Shown here: positions 1 to 10,848 of the stretch, one piece after another
Position numbering within the stretch: position 1 is the first letter of the stretch
Layout: each line of letters opens with the position of its first letter
Source of the DNA: Aureococcus anophagefferens
Taxonomy: Eukaryota > Sar > Pelagophyceae > Pelagomonadales > Pelagomonadaceae
Direction of reading: 5' to 3'
DNA: 64,000 bases
Assembly: GCF_000186865.1 (NCBI RefSeq)
Contig: NW_008705584.1
Location: 355,209 to 419,208 of the forward strand
The notes under the pieces: generated by a model
The model's input: the letters and a program-made list of their open reading frames with translations, nothing else
Databases searched by the model: none
What the model was told of the DNA's origin: nothing
Position numbers and translations under genes: made by a program

Positions 1-3000
1 AACCGCGCAGGTGCAAATCGGATCACTTAAGATCGAGTCAGCACGGCGTTACCTAGCAGCGCTGGTACAGGAGCTCGAATTAGCTTGTGTAATTCCGTAC
101 CTCCGCCGTGTTGCAGGACTTGGAGCCCCCTAATCAATTTAATTAGGCCGATGACTTTTATAAGGCTCCTCGACGAGGAACTTTTGGGATTGGCGGGTCT
201 GATAAACACGGTTACTTTCGTGAAGCGGATGAAAAAATTGAACACGGATCTAGTATACAGGCAACGCAAGTATAATTTGTTGCACGAAGAGAGCGAAGGA
301 TACTCAAAGGTTACGCCCCGTGCCTTGGATTTGAGTTCGGGAAGGGTTCGCGCGACTTCACTAGATGAAGACCGCCATAGGTTACGACAATGCTAGCGCC
401 AGCGCATTTCATGTTTTTTAAACGGCCTTCACGTGTGCCATCAGTTTATCAGGTAGCGTGCAAGATATTTTTTGCGCATAGGCTTTCACGGCTCCGGAGG
501 GGCACATCTTTGATGGGGGCCGCACAGACACTTCGAGCTCTTATTGGAGGCTTCGATCTAGACCCAAATCGCGTTTTGGACATAGTGCTTGAGTCTCTCG
601 AGCGCGACTGCGGCAGCTCCTCTGAAGTTATTGAGGCCCATCTCAACCTTGCTCAGCAACTCTCGCTGAATGAATCATTTCCACACATTCTGGGTTTCAA
701 ATTTCAGCACTATCACAAACAATCGGCCACGCCACGATCTCTTTGTCGTCTTGCAGTTATGCTTCTTAGTGCGAATGTGATAAGCATTGAAGCGCTCCTG
801 CCGCATCTTGCCCCATCATTGGGAACCCTTGCAGATGATGCGAAACAGTTTGGTGAACAGACAGACAAAGAAGCAGGCTGCTTTGGTGTCATCTCGCTTG
901 GTGGCTCTGGAGAAAAATCTGATCTGGGCATGCAGCGCAGCAGAATTCATGCTGCATCGAAGGTACATGAAGATTCAAACGACGTATCGACTCAGATTTT
1001 TGGTATCGTGGAAGCCCTCTTGTGGGATCAACGTTGGCATCTTGCTGAACCCCTTCTTTCACGCATGGAGCGAGGAGGTGCGCTTCCTGGTAGCTATCCC
1101 GGATGTCAGCAAGCGCTCTATAGCCTAGCACATTTTGTGCTAGAACCTGTATACATCGTGTTTTCTCCACGGTCGTTTGGTGTTGCATCGCGCTGGTCAG
1201 GAGCGATTCGAAGTTCTGATTTAGTCAAAGCCGTGAATCCACGATACACGCGGCGACTTGAACAATCAGATATAGCATTGTTGCCGCAGCTTCTCTTGGT
1301 CCTGGAGCCGCTTTGCTATCACCTTCACGTCTACACAGCATTTGACGCGTCACTCGTGACCAAGCTTGCACGTGTCCTCAAGCACTTGCTCCAGCCGTGC
1401 TGGCGTGGAACTGACGAATCATTGGTCGCAAGACGGCTTCTAGAGCACGTCTTGCTACCCACACTATCACTTATGCCGGGCAACCCTGGCTGCGTGCTCG
1501 AGGTATGGGCAGCGACGAGGTGTCTTCCGTACTGCGAGCGCCATTTACTTTACAAAGCTTGGCGTGGTCGCGGTGTTGATCGCACTGCGATCGGCTTGAA
1601 ACACTTTGAGGTCGCGCGAGCTGAGTGCGAGGCGGGCCATGACGCGAGACAGGCGCTGAAGCGTGTTGCAAATGAAAAAAAAAATGCCAAACATGTGGGA
1701 CGTGCGTTGGCAAAAACAGCTCACTCGAATCCTTTTGTTGTCTTCCATATCATCCTCTCACAGATAGAATCCTATGATAATATGATTCAGCCAATCATAG
1801 AGTCCTTCGGCTTCATGACGCCCCTGGCGCTGGACGTCCTCTCATATATGCTTCCACTTCACCTTGCAGATACGTCCCGTCATAAATTACAGGATAATGG
1901 TATCCATATTTCTCATTGGTTTCAGTATCTCGCTAATTTTACCGGTGTATTTTATCGCGTTTACCCACAAACTGAGCTTCGGTGTCTCATCGATTTTCTT
2001 CTGCTTCGCCTCAAGGCAGGTGGCTCTCACGAGCTACTTGTCTTCAATGAACTTCTGGCGCGCATGGGTGGTTGCGAAGTGCTCGAAGACATATCTGACG
2101 CTCAGCTTGGCGGTCTTGCGGGCGGCGAGGTACTCCGTCGTGAAATATTCGCTTTCGAGAAAGCATCCAAACGTGCTATTTCACGTCTGCAAGATGCTTT
2201 GTGCACACCAGACAAGGCTGCACCAATGCTTGCTTTAGTCGCCCAGTCACGCTCTGTGTCGTTCCATCGTTTGATCATCACCGATGATGTGATATTAGGC
2301 AGCGCGGGTATGCGCTATTCAAGGGAGAAATGGATCATGTTAAACAGCTCGGGCAGCTCTTTGACCGATGCCAGCGGGTTTTGGTTCAGCTAGTTGAGTT
2401 TCTCGCGCGCTCAACTGAGCGTCCGACCAACCTCGGTACCCAAGAAAAGCACTCATACCTTGAGCTTTTGCCCGACCTACAGACTCTCTGTGGTGTACTG
2501 TCCCGAGTGTAGATTTCGGTCTGTTCTCCGTCCCCTATTCATACATCAATTACTTTGTGTTGATCAAACATGTTTCCTTTCTCTAGGCGATGTGCGTCGA
2601 GCCGCAGGTCGCTTTTCATGCCGCACGGCCGTTGATGGCTGCAGCAGCAGCAGCCCGACGAAATGCCGCGAAGAATCAGCTCGATATAACAGCAAAGATC
2701 GCGCGCGGACCAGATGGTGGTCATCTCAGGAGGTGGGACCCAGACGACGAAACAATGAATGCTGCCATGCTTGCTGTATCGCCGGCACACGACTGGGAAG
2801 CAATTACGATTCAGTTCTACCTAACATTTTGGTCGCTATCCCTTTACGACATAAAAGTACCTACCAAGGCCTATGACGCGCAAATCACTCTCCTTCGGGC
2901 AAAATATAATAATACACAGCGTGAAGTTGAGGAACCAGAGAAGCGCAAGAAGGAAATGGCACGTTATCTCGGAACAGTTGAAGCACTTTCATCAGAGCTG

Positions 3001-4658
3001 GCTGCACAAAAAGATCACTGCAAGCAGGTTCTTAGCGAACTCCAGTCTAAACGTGACACGCTCCTCGGTTCGGTTGTTTTGACCAGAGAAGCATCTTCAT
3101 ACATTCGGGCAAAACAACTTCAAAATTGAGGGGGAGTTTTTCGGTGGTCATTTAAATCCGAGAAGCATTTCGAGAAAGCAACTTCATATTTGAGAGGCAA
3201 TTCTTACGGTTGCTAGGCATCAGCTTTTGCACGTCACAGGCCGAAGACCAACGTCGCTCCATCTCAGAGTCTGTGCTACAACATTGTGTAATGCCACGTA
3301 TCACTATTACACCAGAAGATTCTCTCTTCTGTGCAAGCTTTTTTCATAAGCTCCACACGATAGAGACGCCCAATTTCAGCAGCCTCCAGTACTATGATAG
3401 AGTCGTCAAAGATGTCTTTCCTGTTGTGTATTGTGCAACAGATCATGAGGCCGGCTGTCTTGGCATATTCCTCAAGGCAACCTTTGAGCCATTAAAGCGC
3501 TGGCGCTTTGATAAACACCTCTATGAGAAGGAAGCAGCCTCAAAGCCGGGCTTCTCTGTTGCTATCGGCTCTCCTGCGCGCTGCTCGTACGAACAGTACT
3601 GTACGGTGTTTTTTAAATGGTATGACAAGATCACCAAGATTGCCCTTCATTGTCTCGACCAGTATGAGGATCATGGTCGAGCCTGTCTTCTTGTCCTCAT
3701 CAAACTTGACGGCGTTTACCCTGCCCGCAAACGTGTGAATGCCCTTTTGATGGACAAGCTAGACATCATCAGGAAGCAAGAAGATATGAAAGATGTCCAA
3801 GCCATGGCCCAGCGCTACCACACACTCCTCAAGAAACGGAAAGATTCTTTATTTGATGATGTTGTTAGCAAGCGTGACGTGCCCAACCCCAAATCCCAAA
3901 ATGTTAATGTTCCTAGCAAACGCCAAGCTGATTCGACTGCCACAAAACAAGCCTCCCCCGACAGGAACAAGTCCAGCTCGGCTGTCTCGGACCCCAGTCA
4001 GACCGGACCTACAGAAGCAGCTGCTTCAACTCCGTCATCGCTGATTCCACTCAAATATGACATGGACTCATCAATGCTCGCTCCTTCGGGCAACCGAGGC
4101 GCTAGAAGCTCAAGCATCCAGAAGGAATCGTATGCTAAGGAGCATACTTTATCTCTTACATGCGGCAGCACTGAAGCATTGCCCGATGTCTTGATGCGAT
4201 CTAACCCAAGCGCGGTAGGTCAGACGAATCTCCAAGGTGTGCAAAGCCGCTCTATCCGTGCTACTACCATGACTGATTCCAAAACTACAAGAAATGCGGG
4301 CTCACGGGGTGTTCGCAGCAATCGAGATGAACTTGATGTCTCAACCTCAGTGCCTCACCGCAACCGAATCGACACTCTCACGCACGTGCATGGGCGCGCA
4401 GCTGAACGTGTCAGCGACCGCAAAAAGTACGCCGAAAGCCCTCTGCCAAGCACCAAGCCCCCCCCGTCGCCTTCAGGGTTTACAAAGCCGAAGTCCTCCA
4501 CGCAGCGATTGGATCAGCATCCAAAGCGCACACGCAACGATGACACAAGTCTAGAGCCAAAACGTAATCGTTCCGTTACCGCTCAAAGTAGCAATGACCG
4601 TCCGCCTTCCAAGCGTAATCGCGAAGAGGAGAGGCGCCGTGGTGGAGGCCGCAGGTGA
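1..4658 (+). CDS. THOC2: THO complex subunit 2 (THOC2/Tho2), 5'-truncated by window edge
   Basis: Scaffold subunit of the nuclear THO/TREX complex, which couples transcription to mRNA export. Exons read from conserved blocks: frame 2 from base 2 to about 112 (ARRYLAALVQELEL), about 171-309 (QRKYNLLHEESEGY), about 482-2288 (LDPNRVLDIVLE; ILGFKFQ; SYDNMIQPIIESFGF), 2324-2506, 2587-about 3071 (QFYLTFWSLSLYDI) and 3240-4658 (KTPNF-like ETPNFSSLQYYDRVVKD). Introns are 35 nt (2289-2323), 80 nt (2507-2586) and about 168 nt (3072-3239, donor uncertain). The C-terminal 250 residues are polar, low-complexity and end in an Arg/Glu-rich tail, as in animal THOC2. About 1,380 residues are present; the first exon(s) lie upstream. 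The first two junctions do not close in frame with GT-AG (see findings). Family assignment is by recognition of these blocks. Confidence 0.93.
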
Positions 4659-5392
4659 GAAAGAAGAGCCCTCTCCAAGTCCCCCTTGAGCAAGTTTCGC
4701 AAAGCCAATTCGTGGCTTCCGGTGCATTTGCACGAAAGTTTGGGGCGACCAGACATCCTTATGCGACCAATAAGCGGATCTGCATCTCTTGGTGTCGCCC
4801 CCGGGAAGTTCGACATGGCGAGGGATTTTGGCGCCCTTGAGTATTGGCCTCGCCAAATGCTGCCGCGCAAGGCTGTTGTGAGCGCCCCGCGCGGACCATT
4901 CCTAGGATATGAAAGGGGTTTGGAGCCAAGTTTCTTCAGCGCTTCGCCTTTGCGCTTCGCTCCGAAAAAGCAATTGATGCTTATGAGTTTGGAAAGGTTT
5001 GGGCCTCGGCCACAGCGAATATGTTGGGGGAAACCACAGGTCGGAAGCGACCAGCTTAGTCCGCGTCGGAGCAGCTCGTGGATGGCGATGGGGGGCAACC
5101 GGCGAGGGCCCAGCTTAGTTGGACAAGAGAATTCCAACGGAACTGAATTCGCGCTTGCCCGGGACTATTTCGCCCACTGCCGACCTGAGCGCCGCATTGA
5201 CCGTACTCCGCTCCAGGACCCCCCCGCATGCTAAGGTGGACACAGGCCGCTTTGACGCATTGGCCTCAAAGCGCGCCGGAACCAGGGAGTAAAGCTGCCT
5301 AGCGAGCTACCTAGGGCGGGATGTGAGCTCAATGCTCGCCCCACATTTAATGTAATTGCGCTGAGCCTGCTAACTTAGTGTTTTGTTGAACG
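4659..5392. other. Spacer after THOC2, nothing recognised
   Basis: Both strands carry open frames of about 180 codons (4686-5234 plus, 4583-5137 minus), but neither shows a recognisable domain, and the minus one overlaps THOC2 coding sequence. No splice-linked exon chain was found. Probably non-coding or an eroded sequence. Confidence 0.4.
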
Positions 5393-6298
5393 CCGCAGTT
5401 TGGAGAAAATATTTTTCTGGGATTAGTGGCCTATTTTTCTGGGTTTAGTGCCGGGAACTGCGTTTCTGGGTTTAGTGACCGGCGAACGGACCTCCTGGGT
5501 TTAGTGATCGGTCACGATGACTTTTTGGGTTTAGGATATTCAAACACGGCTCCGCTGAGCGGCGACAGCAACGCCGTGGTATGGCGGGGATCGCGACGCT
5601 CGCGGCCGAGGCCGCCGCCGAGCACGAGCCCCCGCGCTTCCACGCCGAGGCCGCGGCCGCGCGCGAGGCGGCGGCCGAGGCGCCGCCGCCCGGCGCGGGC
5701 GACGTGCGGCTCGAGCGCTACAACGCCGCGACCCAACTCTGGCACACGCTCGCGGCCCCGGCCGCGCCGCCCGCCGCGGCGGGGGCGGAGCGCCCCGCCG
5801 CCGAACCGCGAGCTCGACGGCCTCGACGACTTCGACTCCCTCCGCGGCGTCATGAAGAAGGCCTACCACCTCGCGCCGCTGACGCCGACGGAGGCGAAGC
5901 CCTTCGCGGGCGTCCGCTGGCAGTGCAGCTGCCACAACTTCTGGCACTACGGCAAGTGCAAGCACTCGTTGGCATGGGCGATCTCCCAAGGCGAAATGAC
6001 CGTCCCCGCGATCTACCGCATCGACCGCATCGGCGACGTGCGCAAGCGCGGCCGGCCCAAAAAGGCCAAGGGCGGCGAGGCCCTGTCGCAGATGGACTGA
6101 TGACGCGGCGCGCGCGCGCGCGCGCACACTTCCGGGGCCCCAAAACCCAAAATCCCACCTTGTTGTTGTAAACTCAAAAACGCACTCTAAAACCCAGAAA
6201 CGCAGTTTCCAGGTCACTAAACCCAGAAGCGCAGTTCCCGGCACTAAACCCAGAAAAATAGGCCACTAAACCCAAAACAATAGGGATCCCGCAGTTTG
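5393..6298. mobile_element. Compact MULE-like DNA transposon with target-site duplication
   Basis: A 10-bp direct repeat, ccgcagtttg, flanks the element at 5393-5402 and 6289-6298, leaving an 886-bp element at 5403-6288. The ends form long inverted repeats: about 50 bp at 5430-5482 is nearly identical to the reverse complement of 6213-6263. Each end is itself built from several copies of a unit like tttctgggtttagtg, in opposite orientation at the two ends. A 9-11 bp duplication and long inverted ends fit Mutator-like elements. The interior is very GC-rich and carries a SWIM zinc-finger reading frame, a domain typical of MULE transposases. It is too short for a full transposase, so it is probably non-autonomous. 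Confidence 0.8.
5581..6100 (+). CDS. SWIM zinc-finger ORF inside the MULE-like element (transposase remnant)
   Basis: The frame ending with the stop at 6098-6100 encodes, near 5925-5985, a SWIM-type zinc finger: Cys-x-Cys, then His and a Gly-Lys-Cys-Lys-His turn (segment WQCSCHNFWHYGKCKHSLA). SWIM fingers usually sit C-terminal to the DDE core of MULE transposases. Here no DDE catalytic core precedes it; the upstream part is Ala/Arg/Pro-rich GC-driven sequence. A basic tail (RKRGRPKKAKGG, AT-hook-like) follows. There is no convincing ATG in this frame near the 5' end, so the start is uncertain. Could be a transposase relic or a small DNA-binding protein; expression is unknown. Confidence 0.5.
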
Positions 6299-6918
6299 TA
6301 AAGCCGTCGGAATCTAAGTCCCGTACATCATGTTAGAATCCGAGTATGCTAGTATGAAGCACCAGCATAGTATAGCATGAGCATAGCCAAAGTCGGCTGC
6401 GCCGATCCATACCGACATACCTATCATCATCCAGCTAAATAAAACTGCTGGTTGTGGTGGTCCTCTCCCAGCTCGCCGCTTCCGAGTCCCCGGGGTCCGG
6501 GGTGGCGCGGCTTATATTTTTGGCCCGCCCACCACCCTCCTTCGGCACAAATGAAGCACCCGCCCTGCCCTACCCTCCTCCATCCCCGCTGAGGTGGCTG
6601 CGCCATCCAAGCACGGTCCGTCGGCCTTCATTCTGGCATCTTTAATTGAAACTGAGCTCAACCTCCCTTTGAGGGAGGATTTTACTTGCTTCCTTTAGCT
6701 CAGGCTAGTGGGAGATACGAACGGCCAAGTGGACGGAAATGGCTGGTGATCAAATATGAGAGTGAAGGTCGCTATCGGCCTTCAGGGCCCTTGCGATTTC
6801 CTCGGTACCCGTGCATCCCAAACGGCGCCAATCACTATGGCCAGGGTCCCCGGCTTATGACAGGACAGCCAAAGAATAAGCAAGGGAACACTGAACCTCT
6901 CTAATATTACCGGCGAAG
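6299..6918. other. Spacer with one dispersed repeat copy
   Basis: No coding exon recognised. 6666-6740 is one copy of a dispersed repeat (also 10612-10656 and 33700-33780) with the core ggctagtgggagatacga. The rest holds the presumed promoter of the gene starting at 6919; no core element was identified. Confidence 0.5.
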
Positions 6919-9144
6919 ATGTCGGAGCTGGAAATCAAGCACCTCGTGAAGTCCTCGCAGAAACATTTGCAGAAATTACGTTGGGGGCAGCCACTGCTGG
7001 ATACGTCGCACGAGAGTCGCGCGGAGTTAGAGGCCATAAACGGCGGACCCATCTTTGGCCGCGAGGCAAATCAGGCCATCGGGGGGCGAAGCCTGATGAT
7101 GCACGCGCTTTTCTCACCTGCAATCCGCAAGATAGCGAGAAAGATGCGGCAGGGGCGACAGAACTTTATGGAGGAGCGCCTCAACAAACATCTCCGGGGC
7201 CATCAGTTGCATGAAGATGCACTGACATCACTGAAGACATCGGCATCGGCCCTGGCCCTCGGAGTAGCCGATGCATGTCGCACACAAGAACCGATGGCGC
7301 CGGCACTCGCGACGAGCCACCACAAGATGCTCGAGGCTAAGAATGAGATGGCACTTGCGATTTCAAAGCACCTTGTTTCGGCAACTATCCCGCAAAATAG
7401 TCCACAGACGCCACCACTGAATCATCCTAAGGGCGCTGTCGTGTACTATGGGTCCGCAATCGCCTTGCAGGCAAATCATGGTGGATATATGGGCCTTAAC
7501 CAGCACGGCCGGGTTGATGCAGTTGCCATACGGCCTACACCACCGTGCCTTCTTACTTTATGGAACATGATGGACTTAGGAGATGTTGGGGCGATAAGAT
7601 ATGGAGACCAAGTATGGCTCCAGTGCTCCCGCTACGAGCTGCTTGGTACATCAGCTATGCCTCACGATGTCGGTGCTGAGTGGAATGCCATCGTTGGTGA
7701 CATTGCTGAGGCAAGCAGAGGTGCACCCAACCATGGTGGAGAGCAACAGACCGGCCCGGATTGGGAGGCATACTCGTCTTCCTTCGCTAGAGAGCGTCGC
7801 ATAGCACGACGTGCAGCTGAGACTCTTGCCCAAGGTCCGATTACCCAGCCTGTAGGTGGCCGCATTCGCGAGACCGTTGGCCGTCTTGTCGCGGTGCCGT
7901 GTGGGGGGGCAAGCGCAGTTGGAGCGCGTGCAAGTGCTCGATGGGTCATTCTTCATCGAAAACATCCCCACGCGACAATTGGCACCCATATCATGCACGA
8001 AGATGACATTGTACTCCAGCAGGAGGAACTATATGTATCCTCAAGAAAAAAAGATTGCTGTGAGTTACGCGTACCCCGCACCGATGTCGCTGGTAAACCG
8101 GAAGGTACTGAGAAGCTGAATAGCTTCAGACAAGTTTCCAATGGCCATGAGCTCAGTTCAATTGTGGACGACACTGTCTCTGTTGTTTTCAAGAGTGGCC
8201 TAGGAGCGCGATCACGCGAGAGTACACAGCCAATCGCAAGCTCATTGACTGATATATTCGACAAGGAGTATAGTTTTACACTACGCATAGTGACGCTTCC
8301 CCAAAGTTCACTAGATGAGAGAAAAAGAATGGTGAGCGCAATGCAGGCGACAATCCAGCTGACTAAGTCCAAAGACCGTGCGCTCCAGCAAGTTCCAGCT
8401 CTCATGCGCATGCGTCTTGAGCAGCGCCTCGACGCAAAGGCCAATGAGCAGGCAATCTTAGCACGTACCCTGAATGAACGAGGTTCACTTGAAGCCCACA
8501 TGGCAGAGAAATACAGAACACACCCGCACAAGGACTGGAGCGGACCTCATGCTACTAGCACCCAGCATCAAACGCAGTCACCTGCGCTGAAAAGAGTTTT
8601 GCTCCTTTCTCCAACGACGATATTACCCTCGGAACCAATTAACGCCGATGCAGAATGCCATGAGTCTTGGCAACACTCCCAGCCATGCACAGATCCACGG
8701 AAGACTAACGTGGCGAAACAAAATAAATTGGCATGTCTTGCCCAGTCCTATACACATCGTGTTTCACAATCTGCCATCATGCTAGACACCTTTAAGATGA
8801 GCTCCATCGGGCAAGTCGAGCTTCTGCGGCGGACGAAGGCAACCCGGACTATACAAGGCTGGTGTAAACGCCGATTCATGTTTAAGTGGGGGCATCAAAT
8901 GGCCCGGCTCGATCAAGAGTGCATCTCCAAGCTAGATAACGACAGACGCAAAGATAATTCGGCGCGCTGCCGCTTTGCTGCTCGAGAGCATATACTCCAG
9001 GACTTTTTTATAACAGATGCCCCTCTAGCCGTCGCGAGTCGCGCTAATCTCGCCGCCCCGCCACCCGCTTCTGCGGCCTACAAGCTCCGCCGCACCGTCG
9101 GAAGTGCCTTTGCCATATCCCAGGGGCGCTGGAGAGCGAGGTAG
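6919..9144 (+). CDS. Uncharacterised protein with beta-trefoil-like segments and an IQ-like motif
   Basis: Single-exon frame of 741 residues starting at ATG 6919. No family recognised with certainty. Residues about 175-250 (VYYGSAIALQANHGGYMGL, then AIRYGDQVWLQCSRYELL) look like successive beta-trefoil/MIR- or fascin-like repeats, a pattern of 'YG + hydrophobic strand + G-Y'. Residues about 340-375 may hold another such repeat. The C-terminal third is helical and charged, with an IQ-like segment (TIQGWCKRRF) near residue 655. No signal peptide or membrane segment. Similar trefoil/IQ mixtures occur in some protist ciliary proteins, but that is only analogy. Codon composition and length support a real gene. 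Confidence 0.7.
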   Translation: MSELEIKHLVKSSQKHLQKLRWGQPLLDTSHESRAELEAINGGPIFGREANQAIGGRSLMMHALFSPAIRKIARKMRQGRQNFMEERLNKHLRGHQLHEDALTSLKTSASALALGVADACRTQEPMAPALATSHHKMLEAKNEMALAISKHLVSATIPQNSPQTPPLNHPKGAVVYYGSAIALQANHGGYMGLNQHGRVDAVAIRPTPPCLLTLWNMMDLGDVGAIRYGDQVWLQCSRYELLGTSAMPHDVGAEWNAIVGDIAEASRGAPNHGGEQQTGPDWEAYSSSFARERRIARRAAETLAQGPITQPVGGRIRETVGRLVAVPCGGASAVGARASARWVILHRKHPHATIGTHIMHEDDIVLQQEELYVSSRKKDCCELRVPRTDVAGKPEGTEKLNSFRQVSNGHELSSIVDDTVSVVFKSGLGARSRESTQPIASSLTDIFDKEYSFTLRIVTLPQSSLDERKRMVSAMQATIQLTKSKDRALQQVPALMRMRLEQRLDAKANEQAILARTLNERGSLEAHMAEKYRTHPHKDWSGPHATSTQHQTQSPALKRVLLLSPTTILPSEPINADAECHESWQHSQPCTDPRKTNVAKQNKLACLAQSYTHRVSQSAIMLDTFKMSSIGQVELLRRTKATRTIQGWCKRRFMFKWGHQMARLDQECISKLDNDRRKDNSARCRFAAREHILQDFFITDAPLAVASRANLAAPPPASAAYKLRRTVGSAFAISQGRWRAR

Positions 9145-10848
9145 TCCGGCGGCTCCAACTTCCTGCCGCAATGTAGCCAAACCATAGCCACAGTCGGGGA
9201 TTTGGTCATAATAGCGAGATAGTAAACTCCGGGACGTGGAAGCAGCCTGGTGGTGCTGCCCTGCCGCCATGAGGAGAACGAATCTATGCATGGTCCGAGG
9301 CCCTTTTTAGTTGCCGCTGAGCTCGGCTAGCTTTGTTAGCGACTTTCCCGGTACATTCGATGGCGAGTGCTCCTCAGGACTAGAGCGAGGTTTACCTGCT
9401 CGAGAAGTCCAGTACTTTGGAGGCGCTCGGCTTCGGTTTTCCTGGGAGTACTATTTAAATCCTAATGCTCCTGCGGTGCGCCTATACCGCCAATGGTCGC
9501 GCAAGTACGCGCCGCTTTAATCCCTTCCCGACGCCGGCGGCGTTTTTTTTTGCCCCGGCCAAAATCGGCACGGCCCACGGCCCGCAGGGCACAGCCCACC
9601 GGTGCATCTGTCGGCCTGGGCGGCGCTCCATCAGCCATACTTCGATTTCGGTTAACGGTAGAAATACGTAATGTTTTTCTCTGGTCTGCCCTCAGTGTGC
9701 GAAACGACCATAGGGCTAGCCGCGGCCATAGAAATATTAAATATTGTTTCGCGGTCGCCCGGCGGGAGGTCCTCATAGAGGTCCTCCGTCCACCGCGCGC
9801 GCGGGGGTCACGCCGGAACGCAAATTGAGGCAAAATTGGTGACTTATGGCCCCGGCCAGGCCGCGCTGTCAAGTTAGCGCGCTAAACATATCACCTGAGG
9901 CGTTTTGAGAGGTTGGGGTCGTTGGTTCGGGTCGGGAATCGGATGATATATCTTCAATGTGCGGTGACACTTCCCCCCAACGGCCGTGGGACAATTCGTT
10001 TATATTATTCGTTTCGCACACTGTCTGAGGGGTCCGCCTATCAATTGAAATGTCAGTCCTGCTCGACTTGTTGTTCTTTTACCATAAACGGTGGAAAGAA
10101 CACTCGACCACACTCGAGGTTTACTCGAGGGACTCAGCTGCTAAAATGCGCGAGTCGAGTGGTTGAGCCAAGGAGCCAGATCCGTAACTCTCGCTGGAGT
10201 TATACGACCTGTGGGCCCATAACCCTCGCAGGGGCAGCTGCGAGAGTTACGTGGACTGACCTACTGGCGTTAGCGCCAGGGAGGGAGGATCTCAGTACTT
10301 TGGGATAGGAAAGGAAAGAGAGAAGGGAGGAGAGCCTCCAAGAGAAAAGGGAGGAGAGCCTCCTCAGTGGGGAAGGTCAGTCAGGGTGGCAGTAGGCTCA
10401 GTAGGCTGAGCCTATGGTCCTAGAGGAAGGTAGACCTTGAGGGTAGGTTGAAGTAGAACTTGAGGGTAAGTTGAGGAAGAGTCAGGAAATAATCCTTGAG
10501 TTTTGTCTAGCTGTACGCGATGAACCCAGCTCGCTTCGGAGCCAACGGGCCCAAGCGACCCGTGTTCTGCTTAGCCTGCGGTAGGGTCCTGGAGCGGAGC
10601 ACAGTAGCTCACTCAGGCTAGTGGGAGAGGTTGGGAGATACGAAGGCAAGTGGAGGAATACAGTCGTAGCTGTAATTGCGTAGTGGACATCGATCAAAAT
10701 TCCGCGAGATGCTGGTTTTTCCTTGCTAGGTTGTTCTTTGGTGCCGCTACCTCTTGCGCCCCCCTCCACATATCTTGGCCCGACGGCCGAGCGGAGGGAA
10801 ACGCCTTAACAAATCATCGTTCGAAGTTTGAAGTGCGACGACCGAGTC
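9145..10848. other. Repeat-rich spacer
   Basis: Contains one copy of the 'gatagtaaactc / cagcctagtggggctgcc' repeat (9214-9266), a tRNA-like SINE fragment (about 9880-9945), a purine-rich stretch with two copies of gggaggagagcctcc (10310-10375), and a short copy of the 6666-type repeat (10612-10656). No coding exon supported. Confidence 0.55.
9880..9945 (+). repeat. tRNA-derived SINE-like fragment, copy 1
   Basis: The stretch ggtcgttggttcgggtcgg resembles a Pol III B box with T-arm flanks (consensus GGTTCGANTCC). The same 30-bp core recurs at 18115-18150 in otherwise different surroundings, where an A-box-like ggtggttagag precedes it. No full cloverleaf can be folded by eye, so this is a relic and not a tRNA gene. 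Confidence 0.35.

Noticed and set aside
4583..5137. 184-codon minus frame
   Set aside because: Overlaps the THOC2 3' coding end antisense and has no recognisable content.
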